From Allochromatium vinosum DSM 180 (GTDB taxonomy: Bacteria > Pseudomonadota > Gammaproteobacteria > Chromatiales > Chromatiaceae): 64,000 bases of DNA. Where the stretch lies: positions 301,001 through 365,000 of the forward strand of contig NC_013851.1 in assembly GCF_000025485.1 (NCBI RefSeq). The letters are read 5' to 3'. Shown here piece after piece: positions 21,307-30,760 of the stretch. Position 1 is the stretch's first letter. Every line of letters begins with the position of its first letter. The notes beneath the pieces were generated by a model. That model made no database searches. It had not been told where the DNA came from and saw only the letters and a list, made by a program, of their open reading frames with translations. The translations under genes and the position numbers were made by a program.

Positions 21307-22806
21307 TCAGACCCGCTTCACCCCGCAGCCATAGCGGTCGATCCCGACCTCGGCGGCGGTGACGGCGCGAAAGATCGCGCGCCCCTTGTTCATGGTCTCC
21401 TGCCATTCGGACTCAGGCACCGAGTCGGCGACGATGCCGGCACCGGCCTGGATGTGCAGGGTGCCGTCCTGGATGACGGCGGTGCGGATGGCGATCGCCG
21501 TGTCCATGTTGCCGTTCCAGGACAGATAGCCGACCGCGCCCGAATAGATGCCGCGCTTGACCGGCTCCAGCTCGTCGATGATCTCCATGGCGCGGATCTT
21601 GGGCGCGCCCGAGACGGTTCCGGCGGGGAAGGTGGCGCGCAGCACGTCGATGGCGCTCAGGCCCTCCTTGAGCCGGCCGATGACGTTGGAGACGATGTGC
21701 ATCACATGCGAATAGCGCTCGACGATCATCCTGTCGGTCAGGCGCACGCTGCCGATCTCGGAGACGCGCCCGGTGTCGTTGCGTCCGAGATCGATCAGCA
21801 TCAGATGCTCGGCCAGTTCCTTGGGGTCAGCCAGCAGCTCGGCTTCGAGCGCCTGATCCTCGGCCTCGGTGTGACCGCGCCGTCGGGTGCCGGCGATCGG
21901 ACGCACCGTGACCACGCCGTCTTCCAGCCGGGTCAGGATCTCGGGCGAGGAACCGACGATCTGGAAGTCGGCCAGATCCAGGAAGTACATATAGGGCGAG
22001 GGATTGAGCCCGCGCAATGCTCGGTAGAGATCGAGCGGCGGCGCACCGAAGGGGATCGAGAGCCGCTGCGAGAGCACCACCTGCATGCAGTCGCCGGCGA
22101 GGATGTACTCCTTGATGCGCTCGACGGCCTCCTTGAACGCGGACTCGGTGAAACCCGAGACGAAATGCGATTCCTCGACCTCGCGCGGCGGGTTGCTCTG
22201 ACCATTGGGGATCGGCTGACGCATCATGGCGTTGAGCGCACCGATACGCGCCTCGCCGGCTTCCAGTGTGTCCCCGGCGGTCGGGTCCAGGTGCACGATG
22301 ATGTAGAGCCGCCCGCTGAGGTTGTCGAACACGACCACCTCGTCCGAAACCATCAGCAGGATATCGGGCGTGCCGAGCTGATCGGGATTGGGGCAGACCG
22401 CGAGCTTCGGTTCGATATAGCGGATGGTGTCATAGCCGAAATAGCCGACCAGACCGCCGGTGAAGCGCGGCAGACCTTCGATCTCGGCGACCTGGAACCG
22501 GCTCTGGTACTGCTCGATCCAGGCCAGCGGATCGGCACTCTCGGTCGACTCGATCACCTGACCATCGCGCTCGACCTGGATCTGACGACCGCGGATCTTG
22601 ATGACGGTGCGTGCCGGCAGGCCGATGATGGAGTACCGGCCCCATTTCTCGCCGCCCTGCACCGACTCGAACAGATAGGAATATGGCCCCTTGGCCAGCT
22701 TGAGATAGACACTCAGCGGGGTTTCGAGGTCGGCGAGCACCTCGCAGGCGACTGGAATGCGGTTGTAGCCCTGCTCGGCGAGGGCGTTGAAGGTCTTGGG
22801 GGTCAT
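21307..22806 (-). CDS. trpE: Anthranilate synthase component I
   Basis: A 499-residue chorismate-utilising enzyme that, with the TrpG glutaminase, makes anthranilate, the first committed step of tryptophan synthesis. The tryptophan feedback site has the usual D-L-E-T-P-x-S element (residues ~27-33); the catalytic half contains [58 protein letters not shown] and [22 protein letters not shown]. The length is standard and the start is supported by GGAG seven bases upstream. Gene order rpe-gph-trpE is a common proteobacterial arrangement. TrpG is not in this window. Confidence 0.96.
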   Translation of the reverse strand: MTPKTFNALAEQGYNRIPVACEVLADLETPLSVYLKLAKGPYSYLFESVQGGEKWGRYSIIGLPARTVIKIRGRQIQVERDGQVIESTESADPLAWIEQYQSRFQVAEIEGLPRFTGGLVGYFGYDTIRYIEPKLAVCPNPDQLGTPDILLMVSDEVVVFDNLSGRLYIIVHLDPTAGDTLEAGEARIGALNAMMRQPIPNGQSNPPREVEESHFVSGFTESAFKEAVERIKEYILAGDCMQVVLSQRLSIPFGAPPLDLYRALRGLNPSPYMYFLDLADFQIVGSSPEILTRLEDGVVTVRPIAGTRRRGHTEAEDQALEAELLADPKELAEHLMLIDLGRNDTGRVSEIGSVRLTDRMIVERYSHVMHIVSNVIGRLKEGLSAIDVLRATFPAGTVSGAPKIRAMEIIDELEPVKRGIYSGAVGYLSWNGNMDTAIAIRTAVIQDGTLHIQAGAGIVADSVPESEWQETMNKGRAIFRAVTAAEVGIDRYGCGVKRV

Positions 22807-22943
22807 CGGGATCTCCGGACGCTGGGAAAGGACTGGGGTTATGAACGCGACCTCAGCGTCGCCATCGCCAGGATCTCATGTCCCCTCCTAGAGTCCGATC
22901 GAACCGGAATCCCATCGTCTGCCTGCTCCTGATCCTGCGGTCC

Positions 22944-23618
22944 TCAGCTCGCCAGCAGCTCGCGCAGCTCGACGAACGAATCGATCACCGCGTCCGGGTC
23001 GGACTCGCGGATATCGACTCCGTGGTTGTAGCCGTAGCTGGTACAGATGATCTTGAACCCGGCCGCGCGTGCCGCGTTCACATCGCTCACCGAGTCGCCG
23101 ATCATCAGCGACGCCTCCGGCTTGACGCCGAAATGACCGGCGGCATGGATCAACGGCAGCGGATCGGGCTTCTTGCGCGGCAGAGTGTCGCCGCTGATGA
23201 CGATGCCGAAGAAGTCATGGATCCCGAGATGCTGGAGCAGCGGCTCGGTGAAGCGCGCGGCCTTGTTGGTGACGCAGCCGAGCGGATAGCCCGCGTCCCG
23301 CATGAACTCCAGTCCTTCGCGCACGCCCGGATAGATCTGCGAACGGTTGAAGGTGTTCTCGGCGTAGAGTTCGAGAAAGATCGGATAGGCGCGCTGATAG
23401 TCGGTCTCGTCCGGCTCGCCGTCGAGCCGACCGATCAGGGCGCGGCGCACCAGACGCTCGATCCCGTTGCCCACCCAGGTGCGCACGGCCGCCTCGCCGC
23501 GCGCCGGGCGCCCGAGCCGCGCCATCATGGCGTCGACGCAATAGGTCAGATCCGGAACACTGTCGACCAGGGTTCCATCGAGGTCGATCAGGATCATTTT
23601 CGGCTGCAACAGCGACAT
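22944..23618 (-). CDS. gph: Phosphoglycolate phosphatase (HAD superfamily)
   Basis: A 224-residue HAD hydrolase removing phosphate from 2-phosphoglycolate, the toxic by-product of Rubisco oxygenation and of DNA repair. Motif I is LIDLDGTLVDSVPD, with the cap domain after it; motif II/III elements are CVTNKAARF and the lysine in RKKPDPLPL; motif IV is MIGDSVSDVNAARAAG. ATG 23618 is chosen because CCGGAG lies nine bases upstream; the longer GTG start at 23663 would overlap the rpe stop and adds no conserved sequence. In a Calvin-cycle organism the pairing with rpe is metabolically sensible. Confidence 0.93.
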   Translation of the reverse strand: MSLLQPKMILIDLDGTLVDSVPDLTYCVDAMMARLGRPARGEAAVRTWVGNGIERLVRRALIGRLDGEPDETDYQRAYPIFLELYAENTFNRSQIYPGVREGLEFMRDAGYPLGCVTNKAARFTEPLLQHLGIHDFFGIVISGDTLPRKKPDPLPLIHAAGHFGVKPEASLMIGDSVSDVNAARAAGFKIICTSYGYNHGVDIRESDPDAVIDSFVELRELLAS

Positions 23619-23649
23619 GGACACGGACTCCGGAATCGAGCGGGCAGGA

Positions 23650-24342
23650 TCAGCGATCGACACGGGCGAGTGCGCGCCGCATTTCGGCGACGATGCTGTC
23701 GTAACGATTGGGGTCGGAGTCGCGGCCCTGGCCGAAGAGGCCCGAGCCGGAAACGAAGGTGTCGGCCCCGGCCGCCTTGATCTCGGCGATGTTGTCGGCC
23801 TTGACGCCGCCGTCGATCTCCAGCCGGATGTCGAGTCCCGAGTCGTCGATGATCTCGCGCACCTCGCGCAGCTTGTCGAGCGCCGTGGGGATGAAGCTCT
23901 GACCGCCGAAGCCGGGGTTGACCGACATCAGCAGGATCATGTCGACCTTCTCCAGTACATAGTCGAGATAGGTCAGGGGCGTGGCCGGGTTGAACACCAG
24001 ACCGGACTTGCAGCCTGAGTCGCGGATCAGTTGCAGTGTGCGGTCGACGTGCTCGCTCGCTTCCGGATGGAAGGTGATGTAGGTCGCACCCGCCTTGGCG
24101 AAGTCGGGGATGAGGCGGTCGACCGGCTTGACCATCAGATGCACATCGATGGGGGCCGTGACGCCATGCTTGCGCAGCGCCTCGCACACCAGCGGGCCGA
24201 TGGTCAGGTTGGGAACATAGTGGTTGTCCATGACATCGAAGTGCACGATGTCGGCCCCTGAAGCGAGGACGTTGTCTACTTCTTCGCCGAGCTTGGCGAA
24301 GTTCGCCGAAAGGATGGACGGTGCGATCAGATCAGCCGGCAT
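23650..24342 (-). CDS. rpe: Ribulose-phosphate 3-epimerase
   Basis: A 230-residue TIM-barrel enzyme that interconverts ribulose 5-phosphate and xylulose 5-phosphate in the pentose phosphate and Calvin cycles. Family signatures are [16 protein letters not shown] at the N-terminus, [17 protein letters not shown] (metal-ligand His and catalytic Asp), [17 protein letters not shown] and [10 protein letters not shown] with the second catalytic Asp. A strong ribosome-binding site (GGAGGA) precedes the ATG. It heads the minus-strand run rpe-gph-trpE-SWIM protein. Confidence 0.96.
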   Translation of the reverse strand: MPADLIAPSILSANFAKLGEEVDNVLASGADIVHFDVMDNHYVPNLTIGPLVCEALRKHGVTAPIDVHLMVKPVDRLIPDFAKAGATYITFHPEASEHVDRTLQLIRDSGCKSGLVFNPATPLTYLDYVLEKVDMILLMSVNPGFGGQSFIPTALDKLREVREIIDDSGLDIRLEIDGGVKADNIAEIKAAGADTFVSGSGLFGQGRDSDPNRYDSIVAEMRRALARVDR

Positions 24343-24447
24343 GGTGTGTCCTCCAGATGAACCCGGCTCGGTCCGAACACCAGTGCCAGGATCAGGATAT
24401 TTGTGTTGTGGATGAGGATGATCGGAAAGTCGTCAACTCTACCCCAT

Positions 24448-24510
24448 GCCGAGCCGTTTTTCACTCGCGCTGAAGCACGTCCGGCCCTCCGTCCGAGCGC
24501 ATGGCTCGGC
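24448..24510. repeat. 8-bp inverted repeat in the rpe / tas intergenic region
   Basis: GCCGAGCC (24448-24455) and GGCTCGGC (24503-24510) are perfect complements 47 bases apart in the 267-base region between the divergent rpe and aldo-keto reductase genes. The region otherwise shows only a weak TTGAAC (24533) / TAGGTT (24556) promoter-like pair pointing toward the reductase. Confidence 0.25.
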
Positions 24511-24609
24511 GTCCGTCTGTCGCCCGGAACCATTGAACTCGACAGCGACGGCATTTAGGTTTCTAATTTTTCTCAGTTTTCGGAATTCCACCACTGGAGG
24601 GCAACCGCC

Positions 24610-25650
24610 ATGCAATACAGACGTCTCGGCCGTTCGGACATCGACGTGAGCGCACTCTGTCTGGGCACCATGACCTTCGGACAGCAGAACAGCGAGTCCG
24701 AGGCCCATGCTCAACTGGATCTGGCGCTCGCCGTCGGGATTAATTTCATCGACACGGCCGAGATGTATCCGGTGCCGCCCATGGCCGAGACTCAGGGCCT
24801 GACCGAGACCTACATCGGCACCTGGCTCAAGTCACGCGGCTGTCGGGATCGGGTGGTGCTGGCGACCAAGGTCGCGGGGCCGGGCGACTGGCTGCCGCAC
24901 ATTCGGGGCGGGACGAACCGGCTCGACCAGCCCAATATCGAGGCGGCGATCGACGCCAGCCTCAAGCGGCTCCAGACCGATTGGATCGATCTCTACCAGC
25001 TCCATTGGCCGGATCGCCGGACCAATTTCTTCGGTAAGCTCGGTTATGAGCCGGTCGACGACAGCGACAGCGTGCCGCTACTGGAGACGCTCGAAGTGCT
25101 GGCCGATCTGGTCAAGGCCGGCAAGGTGCGTCAGATCGGGGTCTCCAACGAGACGCCCTGGGGGCTGATGCGCTATCTGGCACTTGCCGAACGGCACGAC
25201 CTGCCGCGCATGGTCAGCATCCAGAACCCTTACAACCTGCTCAACCGCAGCTTCGAGGTCGGTCTGGCCGAGATCGCCATTCGCGAGCCGTGCGGGCTGC
25301 TGGCCTATTCGCCGCTGGCCTTTGGTGTGCTCTCAGGCAAGTATCTCAACGGCCAGCGCCCGGCTGACGGACGTATCACCTTGTTCGAGCGCTTCAGTCG
25401 CTACTCCAACGGCGAGGCTGAGCGCGCGACCGCTGAGTACGTCGCCCTGGCCGAGCTGCATGGTCTGGATCCGGCACAGATGGCGCTGGCCTGGGTCACG
25501 AGTCGGCCCTTCGTCACGGCCAACATCATCGGGGCTACGACGCTCACGCAGTTGGAGAGCAACATCGGCAGTCTCGACCTGACGCTCGACGATGCAGTGA
25601 TCGCCGGGATCGAATCGATCCACACCAAGCAGCCGAATCCGGCGCCTTGA
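24610..25650 (+). CDS. tas: NADP(H)-dependent aldo-keto reductase, Tas-like
   Basis: A 346-residue aldo-keto reductase of the Tas/YajO subgroup, reducing aldehydes or ketones with NADPH in the cytoplasm. It begins MQYRRLGRSDIDVSALCLGTMTFG; catalytic residues are in FIDTAEMYP (Asp, Tyr), LATKVAG (Lys) and LYQLHWPDRRTNFFG (His), and the subgroup insert VPPMAETQGLTETYIG is present. A clear GGAGGG lies nine bases before the start. The gene is convergent with the RlpA-like gene and a hairpin separates them. The natural substrate is unknown. Confidence 0.92.
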   Translation: MQYRRLGRSDIDVSALCLGTMTFGQQNSESEAHAQLDLALAVGINFIDTAEMYPVPPMAETQGLTETYIGTWLKSRGCRDRVVLATKVAGPGDWLPHIRGGTNRLDQPNIEAAIDASLKRLQTDWIDLYQLHWPDRRTNFFGKLGYEPVDDSDSVPLLETLEVLADLVKAGKVRQIGVSNETPWGLMRYLALAERHDLPRMVSIQNPYNLLNRSFEVGLAEIAIREPCGLLAYSPLAFGVLSGKYLNGQRPADGRITLFERFSRYSNGEAERATAEYVALAELHGLDPAQMALAWVTSRPFVTANIIGATTLTQLESNIGSLDLTLDDAVIAGIESIHTKQPNPAP

Positions 25651-25672
25651 GACTGGGTGCTGTCAGTGGAGG

Positions 25673-25693
25673 AGGGTACGCATGGCGTACCCT
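25673..25693. terminator. Hairpin between convergent tas and rlpA-like genes
   Basis: AGGGTACGC (25673-25681) and GCGTACCCT (25685-25693) form a perfect 9-bp stem with a 3-base loop (ATG). It lies between two convergent stops and probably ends transcription in both directions, although no T-run is present on either side. Confidence 0.5.
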
Positions 25694-25702
25694 GTGCGGG
25701 CT

Positions 25703-26095
25703 TCAACTACCCTGTTGAGGTGTGCTCAACACCTTGAGATCGACTCGCGCGATGCCGCGATCGACGATGCCGAGTTCCTTGGCTGCTTCCTTGGAGAGAT
25801 CGACGATGCGGCCCTTGGCAAAGGGGCCGCGATCGTTCACTCGAACGATGACACTGCGGCCGGTCCGGGTATCCGTGACACGGATCTTGGTGCCGAGCGG
25901 TAAGGTTCTGTGTGCAGCGCTCAGACGGCGTTTGTCGTAGACCTGTCCGCTGGCGGTTTTGCGACCGTGCAGACTGTCGTGATAGAAGGAGGCAATGCCT
26001 TTCTGGACATGACCGATTCCGCTATTGGCCGTGGCACTGCTGGCGAAGGGCAGAAGCCCCGCCAGCAGGCCGGCTGTGATGAGCGTCTTCTTCAT
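25703..26095 (-). CDS. Septal-ring RlpA-like double-psi beta-barrel protein
   Basis: A 130-residue exported protein: signal peptide (MKKTLITAGLLAGLLPFASSATA) then one RlpA domain. Signatures are GIASFYHDSLHGRKTASGQVYD, LPLGTKIRVTD, V-R-V-N-D-R-G-P and GRIVDLSKEAA, matching lytic-transglycosylase RlpA proteins of the DPBB fold that act on peptidoglycan lacking stem peptides. The C-terminal SPOR domain of full RlpA is missing, so septal targeting is not obvious. The start has AGAGG eight bases upstream. Confidence 0.88.
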   Translation of the reverse strand: MKKTLITAGLLAGLLPFASSATANSGIGHVQKGIASFYHDSLHGRKTASGQVYDKRRLSAAHRTLPLGTKIRVTDTRTGRSVIVRVNDRGPFAKGRIVDLSKEAAKELGIVDRGIARVDLKVLSTPQQGS

Positions 26096-26249
26096 GGAGC
26101 CAACCTCTTGTTTTCGAAGGGCGCGCCGAAACGATGAGACGCGATAAAACCCTTCTCTGACTTAAGAAAGGCGCCAGTCTAGGTGAAAACCCTATATGGG
26201 GTAAACCCTGAATCGGCCGGGAATATCGATTAGTGTATGAATCGGTCTG

Positions 26250-28889
26250 TCATGCCTCCCGGCTCACAGGTTGATCCACTCCATTGGCCTCCCGGCAATC
26301 CATGTCCGACATCGGACCGACCAGATTGGCCGACAGATGCGTCCAGGCACTCATCAGCGACACCAGTACCGTCGCCAGATAGGGAATGGCCTGCACCACC
26401 AGCACCGCGACCCAGATGCGCACGTCGAGCATGAAGGCATCATCGCGCTGCATCACCGACACCGCCGCAAACAGGAAGGCAAAAGCCAGCAGTGCCTCCT
26501 CGCGCGCATCGGCCAGGGCACGGATCACCGCCGGCGCCTCGGCCATCTTGGGCGTGCGGAAGAAGCCGAGCTTGCCCGTCACCAAGCCCCCGAACATGGC
26601 GCGCGCGATGGTGTGCGAGAGCGCCAGCCCCGCCAGCCCGGCGGCCAGACTCTGACGCAGCGTGGCCGTGACCCGGCGCCGGTACAGGAACAGGCTCTTC
26701 GACATCTTGAACAGGAACAGCACCAGCGGCACCAGGGCGATGGTCATATAGGGCGGGGTGATGGTGTCGGGAGCCATGACCATGGCCACCGACCAGGCGA
26801 GCGCGGCGAAGTTGAACAGCAGATTGAAGCCGTCGGCGAACCAGGGCAGCCAGCCGGCGACGAAGTGATAACGCTGACCGAGCGAAAGCGAGGTACCCCG
26901 CAACCCGAGCAGTTCGCGCCGATGGTGCAGCAGGATACGCACCGCGCCATAGGCCCAGCGGTAGCGCTGCTTGCGGAAGTCGGCGAAGGTGTCCGGCATC
27001 AGACCCTGACCATAGGTGCAGGGGATGTAGAGCGCCTTGTGACCACCCTCGAACAGCCGCAGACCGAGTTCCGCGTCCTCGGTGATGCACCACTCGGCCC
27101 AGCCGTCGACCGCGTCGAGCGTCTGGCGTCGGATCATGGTCATGGTGCCGTGCTGGATGATGGCGTTGCGCTCGTTGCGCGTGACCATGCCGAGATGGAA
27201 GAAACCGCGATACTCGGCCATGCACATGGCCTTGAAGGCATTCTGATGTGCGTCGCGATAGTCCTGCGGCGCCTGGACGATGGCCACCTCTGGATCGCCG
27301 AAGGCGGGCACCAGATGACGCAGCCATGGCGGCCGCACGATGTAGTCGGCGTCGATCACGGCCACGACGTCCGCGCGCGGATCTGTGTGGCGCAGGGCGA
27401 AGTTCAGCGCCCCGGCCTTGTAGCCGGCGAGCGGGTCGACATGGAAGAAACGGAAGCGCTCGCCGAGCCGGGCGCAATAATCGCGCACCGGCTCCCAGAC
27501 GGCCGGATCCTTGGTGTTGTTGTCGATCACCAGCACCTCGAAGTGCGGATAATCGAGCGCGGCCAGGCCGTCGAGCGTTTCCTTGAGCAGTTCGGGCGGT
27601 TCGTTGTAAGCCGGAACATGCACCGAGACGAAGGGGAGTTGGTCATCGGGCACCGAGCGTAGCGGGAAGGGCCGGCGCCAGCGGCGCAACCAGACCGACT
27701 CGGCCCATTCGTGCGCCTCGGCCATCAGCAGCACGATCACGCCCACCCCGCCGATCAGCAGCAGCACGCCGACGATGGCCGTCGCCGGGGTCATGTACTG
27801 GCGCGTGTAGTCGTAGACGACCCACACGGCGGCTGTCGAGATGGCATAGGTGATGAGCGCCAGGAAGCTCTTGCCGCGCTTGGAGAGCGTCGAGCTGTCG
27901 CGATAGAGGAAGGCCAGCAGCAACACGCCCATGACCACCGACAGCCCGGCCAGCTCACGCCACTGCGGGATGCGCACCACGGGTTCGGTGAAGTCGAACT
28001 TGGGTTCGCGGTTGGTATCGTAGACGCCCCAGTAGGTGCCGGTCGCGCCCTCGGTCCTGAGCTTCCAGGGCTGATCGAACGCCTCCATGACGTAATAGAC
28101 ATAGTGCTCGGACTCGGCGGCGGCCAGGAAGCGGCGCAGGAAGCGGGTCTGATTGGCCAGGGACGCCTCGGCACCGCGATTGCGCCGTCCGTTGCTCGGC
28201 CAGCCGACCTCGCCGATGATGATCGGTTTGTTCGGATAGGCCTCCTTGACCTGGTTGTAGCGACTGATGGCGTAGTCGACCGCCTGATCCAGCGGTACGC
28301 CCTCCCAGTAGGGCAGCAGATGGATGGTGATGAAATCCACATGCTCGACCAGCGTGGGATACTTGAGCCAGACGTGCCAGGGTTCGGCGGTGCTGACCGG
28401 CAGCCAGGTGAACTGGCGCACCCGATCCAGATACTCGACCAGCTCCATGACCTCGACGTCGTCGCGCAGGATGGCCTCGTTGCCGACTATGACCCGCACC
28501 AGATTGCGATACCCCTTGGACAGGATCTCGCGCAGACGCCCGAGTTCGGCCTCGTTGGCCTCGGGATCGTCGCCGATCCAGGCACCGAGCGTGACGTTCA
28601 GGTCGTACTGGGCGGCCAGTCGCGGGATCTCGGCCAGAGTGCTCTCGACGGTGTAGGAGCGCACGGCATGGGCACGGCCCTTGAGCAGGGCCAGATCGGC
28701 GTCGATGTCCTCGACCGAGGGAAAGCGTTTCTGGCTCGGGTCGTCGTCGGCGCGCATGGGCGAGAAGGAGAAGCCCTGGATACGGGTCGGCCAGGCCGGT
28801 TCCTCGTTGGGGCGGTTCAGGATCCACCAGGCCGAGATCGTGAGGACAGCGATCAGGATCGGGATGACGAAGTTGACGGAGCGATTCAT
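26250..28889 (-). CDS. ndvB: Membrane GH17-GT2 fusion, beta-glucan synthase of the NdvB type
   Basis: An 879-residue membrane protein. After one N-terminal transmembrane helix comes a GH17-like glucanosyl domain (residues ~35-310) with VGNEAILRDD (acid/base E138) and GEVGWPSNG (nucleophile E227). Two or three transmembrane helices (~325-400) lead to a GT2 glycosyltransferase domain (VHVPAYNEPPELL, AVIDADYIV, W-C-I-T-E-D-A-E-L-G, FRKQRYRW; i.e. D, DxD, TED and QxxRW-like motifs), then five or so C-terminal helices. This is the layout of NdvB of Pseudomonas and Bradyrhizobium, which makes cyclic beta-(1,3)-(1,6) glucans. Likely product: periplasmic or secreted beta-glucan. No ndvD-like partner is adjacent. 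Confidence 0.82.
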   Translation of the reverse strand: MNRSVNFVIPILIAVLTISAWWILNRPNEEPAWPTRIQGFSFSPMRADDDPSQKRFPSVEDIDADLALLKGRAHAVRSYTVESTLAEIPRLAAQYDLNVTLGAWIGDDPEANEAELGRLREILSKGYRNLVRVIVGNEAILRDDVEVMELVEYLDRVRQFTWLPVSTAEPWHVWLKYPTLVEHVDFITIHLLPYWEGVPLDQAVDYAISRYNQVKEAYPNKPIIIGEVGWPSNGRRNRGAEASLANQTRFLRRFLAAAESEHYVYYVMEAFDQPWKLRTEGATGTYWGVYDTNREPKFDFTEPVVRIPQWRELAGLSVVMGVLLLAFLYRDSSTLSKRGKSFLALITYAISTAAVWVVYDYTRQYMTPATAIVGVLLLIGGVGVIVLLMAEAHEWAESVWLRRWRRPFPLRSVPDDQLPFVSVHVPAYNEPPELLKETLDGLAALDYPHFEVLVIDNNTKDPAVWEPVRDYCARLGERFRFFHVDPLAGYKAGALNFALRHTDPRADVVAVIDADYIVRPPWLRHLVPAFGDPEVAIVQAPQDYRDAHQNAFKAMCMAEYRGFFHLGMVTRNERNAIIQHGTMTMIRRQTLDAVDGWAEWCITEDAELGLRLFEGGHKALYIPCTYGQGLMPDTFADFRKQRYRWAYGAVRILLHHRRELLGLRGTSLSLGQRYHFVAGWLPWFADGFNLLFNFAALAWSVAMVMAPDTITPPYMTIALVPLVLFLFKMSKSLFLYRRRVTATLRQSLAAGLAGLALSHTIARAMFGGLVTGKLGFFRTPKMAEAPAVIRALADAREEALLAFAFLFAAVSVMQRDDAFMLDVRIWVAVLVVQAIPYLATVLVSLMSAWTHLSANLVGPMSDMDCREANGVDQPVSREA

Positions 28890-29262
28890 GGGGATGTGTC
28901 AGTGGTGGACTATGGGCTGGTGTGTGACCGTGTTTGCCAGGTGTCGGCGAGCGGTCGTACCGAACGTGCGGCGCAGCGACTCGGAAGGCGTGAGCAGGAC
29001 GATCGGGGCGTATCCGGACGGCCGCGTCGGATCAACGGTGCAGGGTTTGGCATGAGCAGCAAGCGGTGAGATCCATAGGCAGTCTTGATCGGATGAGGCA
29101 TCGGAGGCGGTCTCGAACCGGAGGAGGTATGACCCCCGATCGGCGATGGGCTATGATAGCTCGGTCCTTGGGTTTTGGATGCGCCGAGGATTAAGGATTG
29201 ATGGTTTGGGTCGTGCCTGTTTGGAATCCGCAGTCAAACCTCAATAGATAAGGAGTATGGCA
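28890..29262. other. Divergent intergenic region with a promoter-like pair
   Basis: This 373-base gap separates ndvB (minus) from the esterase gene (plus). ATGACC (29129-29134) and TATGAT (29152-29157), 17 bases apart, form a fair sigma-70 promoter toward the esterase, predicting a transcript start near 29164 and a leader of about 100 bases. No small coding sequence or RNA gene was recognised in the remainder. Confidence 0.35.
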
Positions 29263-30537
29263 ATGTGTCGTGTAATGCCTGGACGGTCATTGGTGCTGGC
29301 CACGCTCTTGATGATGGCCGCGAACGTATCGGCTGCGTGGACGACGATTTCAGCGAGCTCTTTTACCGACGAAGATGGCATCGAGCGTTTTCCGGCCTGC
29401 TCGCAGGGGGACACGTTTTCGTTCTTCGTCGACGAACCCGAGAGTGCTGAGGGGCTGCTGCTGTATTTTGCCGGTGGCGGAGCCTGTTGGGACGCTGCAA
29501 CCTGTGTCGGCTCGGCTCAGACCGACAGCCCGACCTACTATGGATCGATTTGGGAGACGGCGGAATCGCTCGATGCCCTCTCGGCAGACGTGGATGGTTC
29601 GGGCGCAGGCGGTATCCTCACGACGAGACTCGACAATCCCTATGCCAGATTCGTCAAGGTCTACATTCCCTATTGCACAGGAGATGTGCATATAGGCTCG
29701 AGTGATACGAACTATGATTACACCTTGCCGTCTGAATCCGGAGTGCAAACAGCGCCGTCTAGCCGTACGATCCACCATCGCGGGTTCGACAACCTGCTTG
29801 CGGCTTTAACCTGGATTCGAAGCAATCTCTCGGTCGATGATTTCAGCGAAATCACGGTAGCCGGTTCGAGTGCCGGCGGCTACGGTGCGCTATTGAATTT
29901 TCCGGTGATTCGTGAGTCTCTCGGCGCCGAGGGAGCTGACTACTCGATCATCATCGATTCTTCGAATGGTGTGCTGACGAATGGTTTTGTGGATCGGGCG
30001 TTCGGGCCGTCCAAGACGGATCCAGGTGTCTGGAATGCCAGGCAAAATCTCCACCCATCGTTAGCCGCAATCCCAGACCTCGATGCCAGTTCACTCTGGG
30101 TGACGGCGATCAAGACCGTTGCACGTCGCTATCGCGATACCCGTCTATCACAGTCGACCGCCGCCTACGATCTCGTGCAGTCGATCGTCTACTGGACGAT
30201 GAAAGCGGTGGATCAGGGAACCTATGATCCCTTCGTGGAGCCAACTCAGAACGAGCTTCTGCGCTTGGATCTCTTGGAGTGGAGTCCGAAAGCACGTTGG
30301 GCGATGGTGAGTACCGCGCTACAGGCTCCCAACTACCGATATTATCTCGGGGCGGGTCAGGGGCATATACATCTGCTCCTGGACGAGGCGTCTTCTCTCT
30401 TTCCGACGACCAATTACTTCGAGGAAGATTCGGCAATGGGTGTGCTTTATACAAATTGGCTACACGATATGCTGTATAACAATCGTTTTCTGATAACGGA
30501 TTGGCGGAATCTGACCTGCTTCCCAAACTGTCTCTAG
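29263..30537 (+). CDS. Secreted pectinacetylesterase-family hydrolase
   Basis: A 424-residue exported serine hydrolase of the pectinacetylesterase (CE13/notum-like) family. ATG 29263 is chosen because AAGGAG lies seven bases upstream; ATG 29257 is only one base from it. The signal peptide is MCRVMPGRSLVLATLLMMAANVSA. The family signatures follow in order: LYFAGGGACWDAATC (oxyanion region, ~68-81), IPYCTGDVHIGS (~135-146), AGSSAGGYGALLNF with catalytic Ser203, and GQGHIHLLL carrying the histidine. Bacterial relatives are deacetylases or depolymerase-like enzymes of unknown substrate. It is followed by a hairpin and a two-component system. Confidence 0.8.
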   Translation: MCRVMPGRSLVLATLLMMAANVSAAWTTISASSFTDEDGIERFPACSQGDTFSFFVDEPESAEGLLLYFAGGGACWDAATCVGSAQTDSPTYYGSIWETAESLDALSADVDGSGAGGILTTRLDNPYARFVKVYIPYCTGDVHIGSSDTNYDYTLPSESGVQTAPSSRTIHHRGFDNLLAALTWIRSNLSVDDFSEITVAGSSAGGYGALLNFPVIRESLGAEGADYSIIIDSSNGVLTNGFVDRAFGPSKTDPGVWNARQNLHPSLAAIPDLDASSLWVTAIKTVARRYRDTRLSQSTAAYDLVQSIVYWTMKAVDQGTYDPFVEPTQNELLRLDLLEWSPKARWAMVSTALQAPNYRYYLGAGQGHIHLLLDEASSLFPTTNYFEEDSAMGVLYTNWLHDMLYNNRFLITDWRNLTCFPNCL

Positions 30538-30546
30538 CTTCAATCG

Positions 30547-30576
30547 ATCCGGCCTACCCTAAACGGCAGGCCGGAT
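30547..30576 (+). terminator. Terminator hairpin after the esterase gene
   Basis: ATCCGGCCT (30547-30555) and AGGCCGGAT (30568-30576) form a perfect 9-bp stem with a 12-base loop, ten bases after the esterase stop, followed by a mildly pyrimidine-rich stretch. A second 7-bp repeat CAGAATG/CATTCTG follows near 30594-30615. Confidence 0.55.
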
Positions 30577-30641
30577 TCTGCCTCGCCTTCGGTCAGAATG
30601 TTCGCGGCCATTCTGGTCTATCTGAACAAAAGTTAAGCAGT

Positions 30642-30655
30642 CGTCAATCTTGACG
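30642..30655. promoter_or_regulatory. Palindrome upstream of the two-component operon
   Basis: CGTCAA-TC-TTGACG is a perfect 6+6 inverted repeat about 106 bases before the response-regulator start. It is in a suitable place for an autoregulatory operator or a TTGACG -35 element, but no well-spaced -10 was found and the binding protein is unknown. Confidence 0.25.
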
Positions 30656-30760
30656 CAAGGTTCAATCCTGATACTGCGCGTCGAGCGCGGTGGATGTGGG
30701 TTCTTCGTCACTGCTGCACTGATGACGGCTTGAACGCATGACAGAGAGGGCACCAAGACG

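Noticed and set aside
23619-23663. N-terminal extension of gph from GTG 23663
   Set aside because: It lies across the rpe stop, has no ribosome-binding site and adds non-conserved residues; ATG 23618 has GGAG at nine bases.
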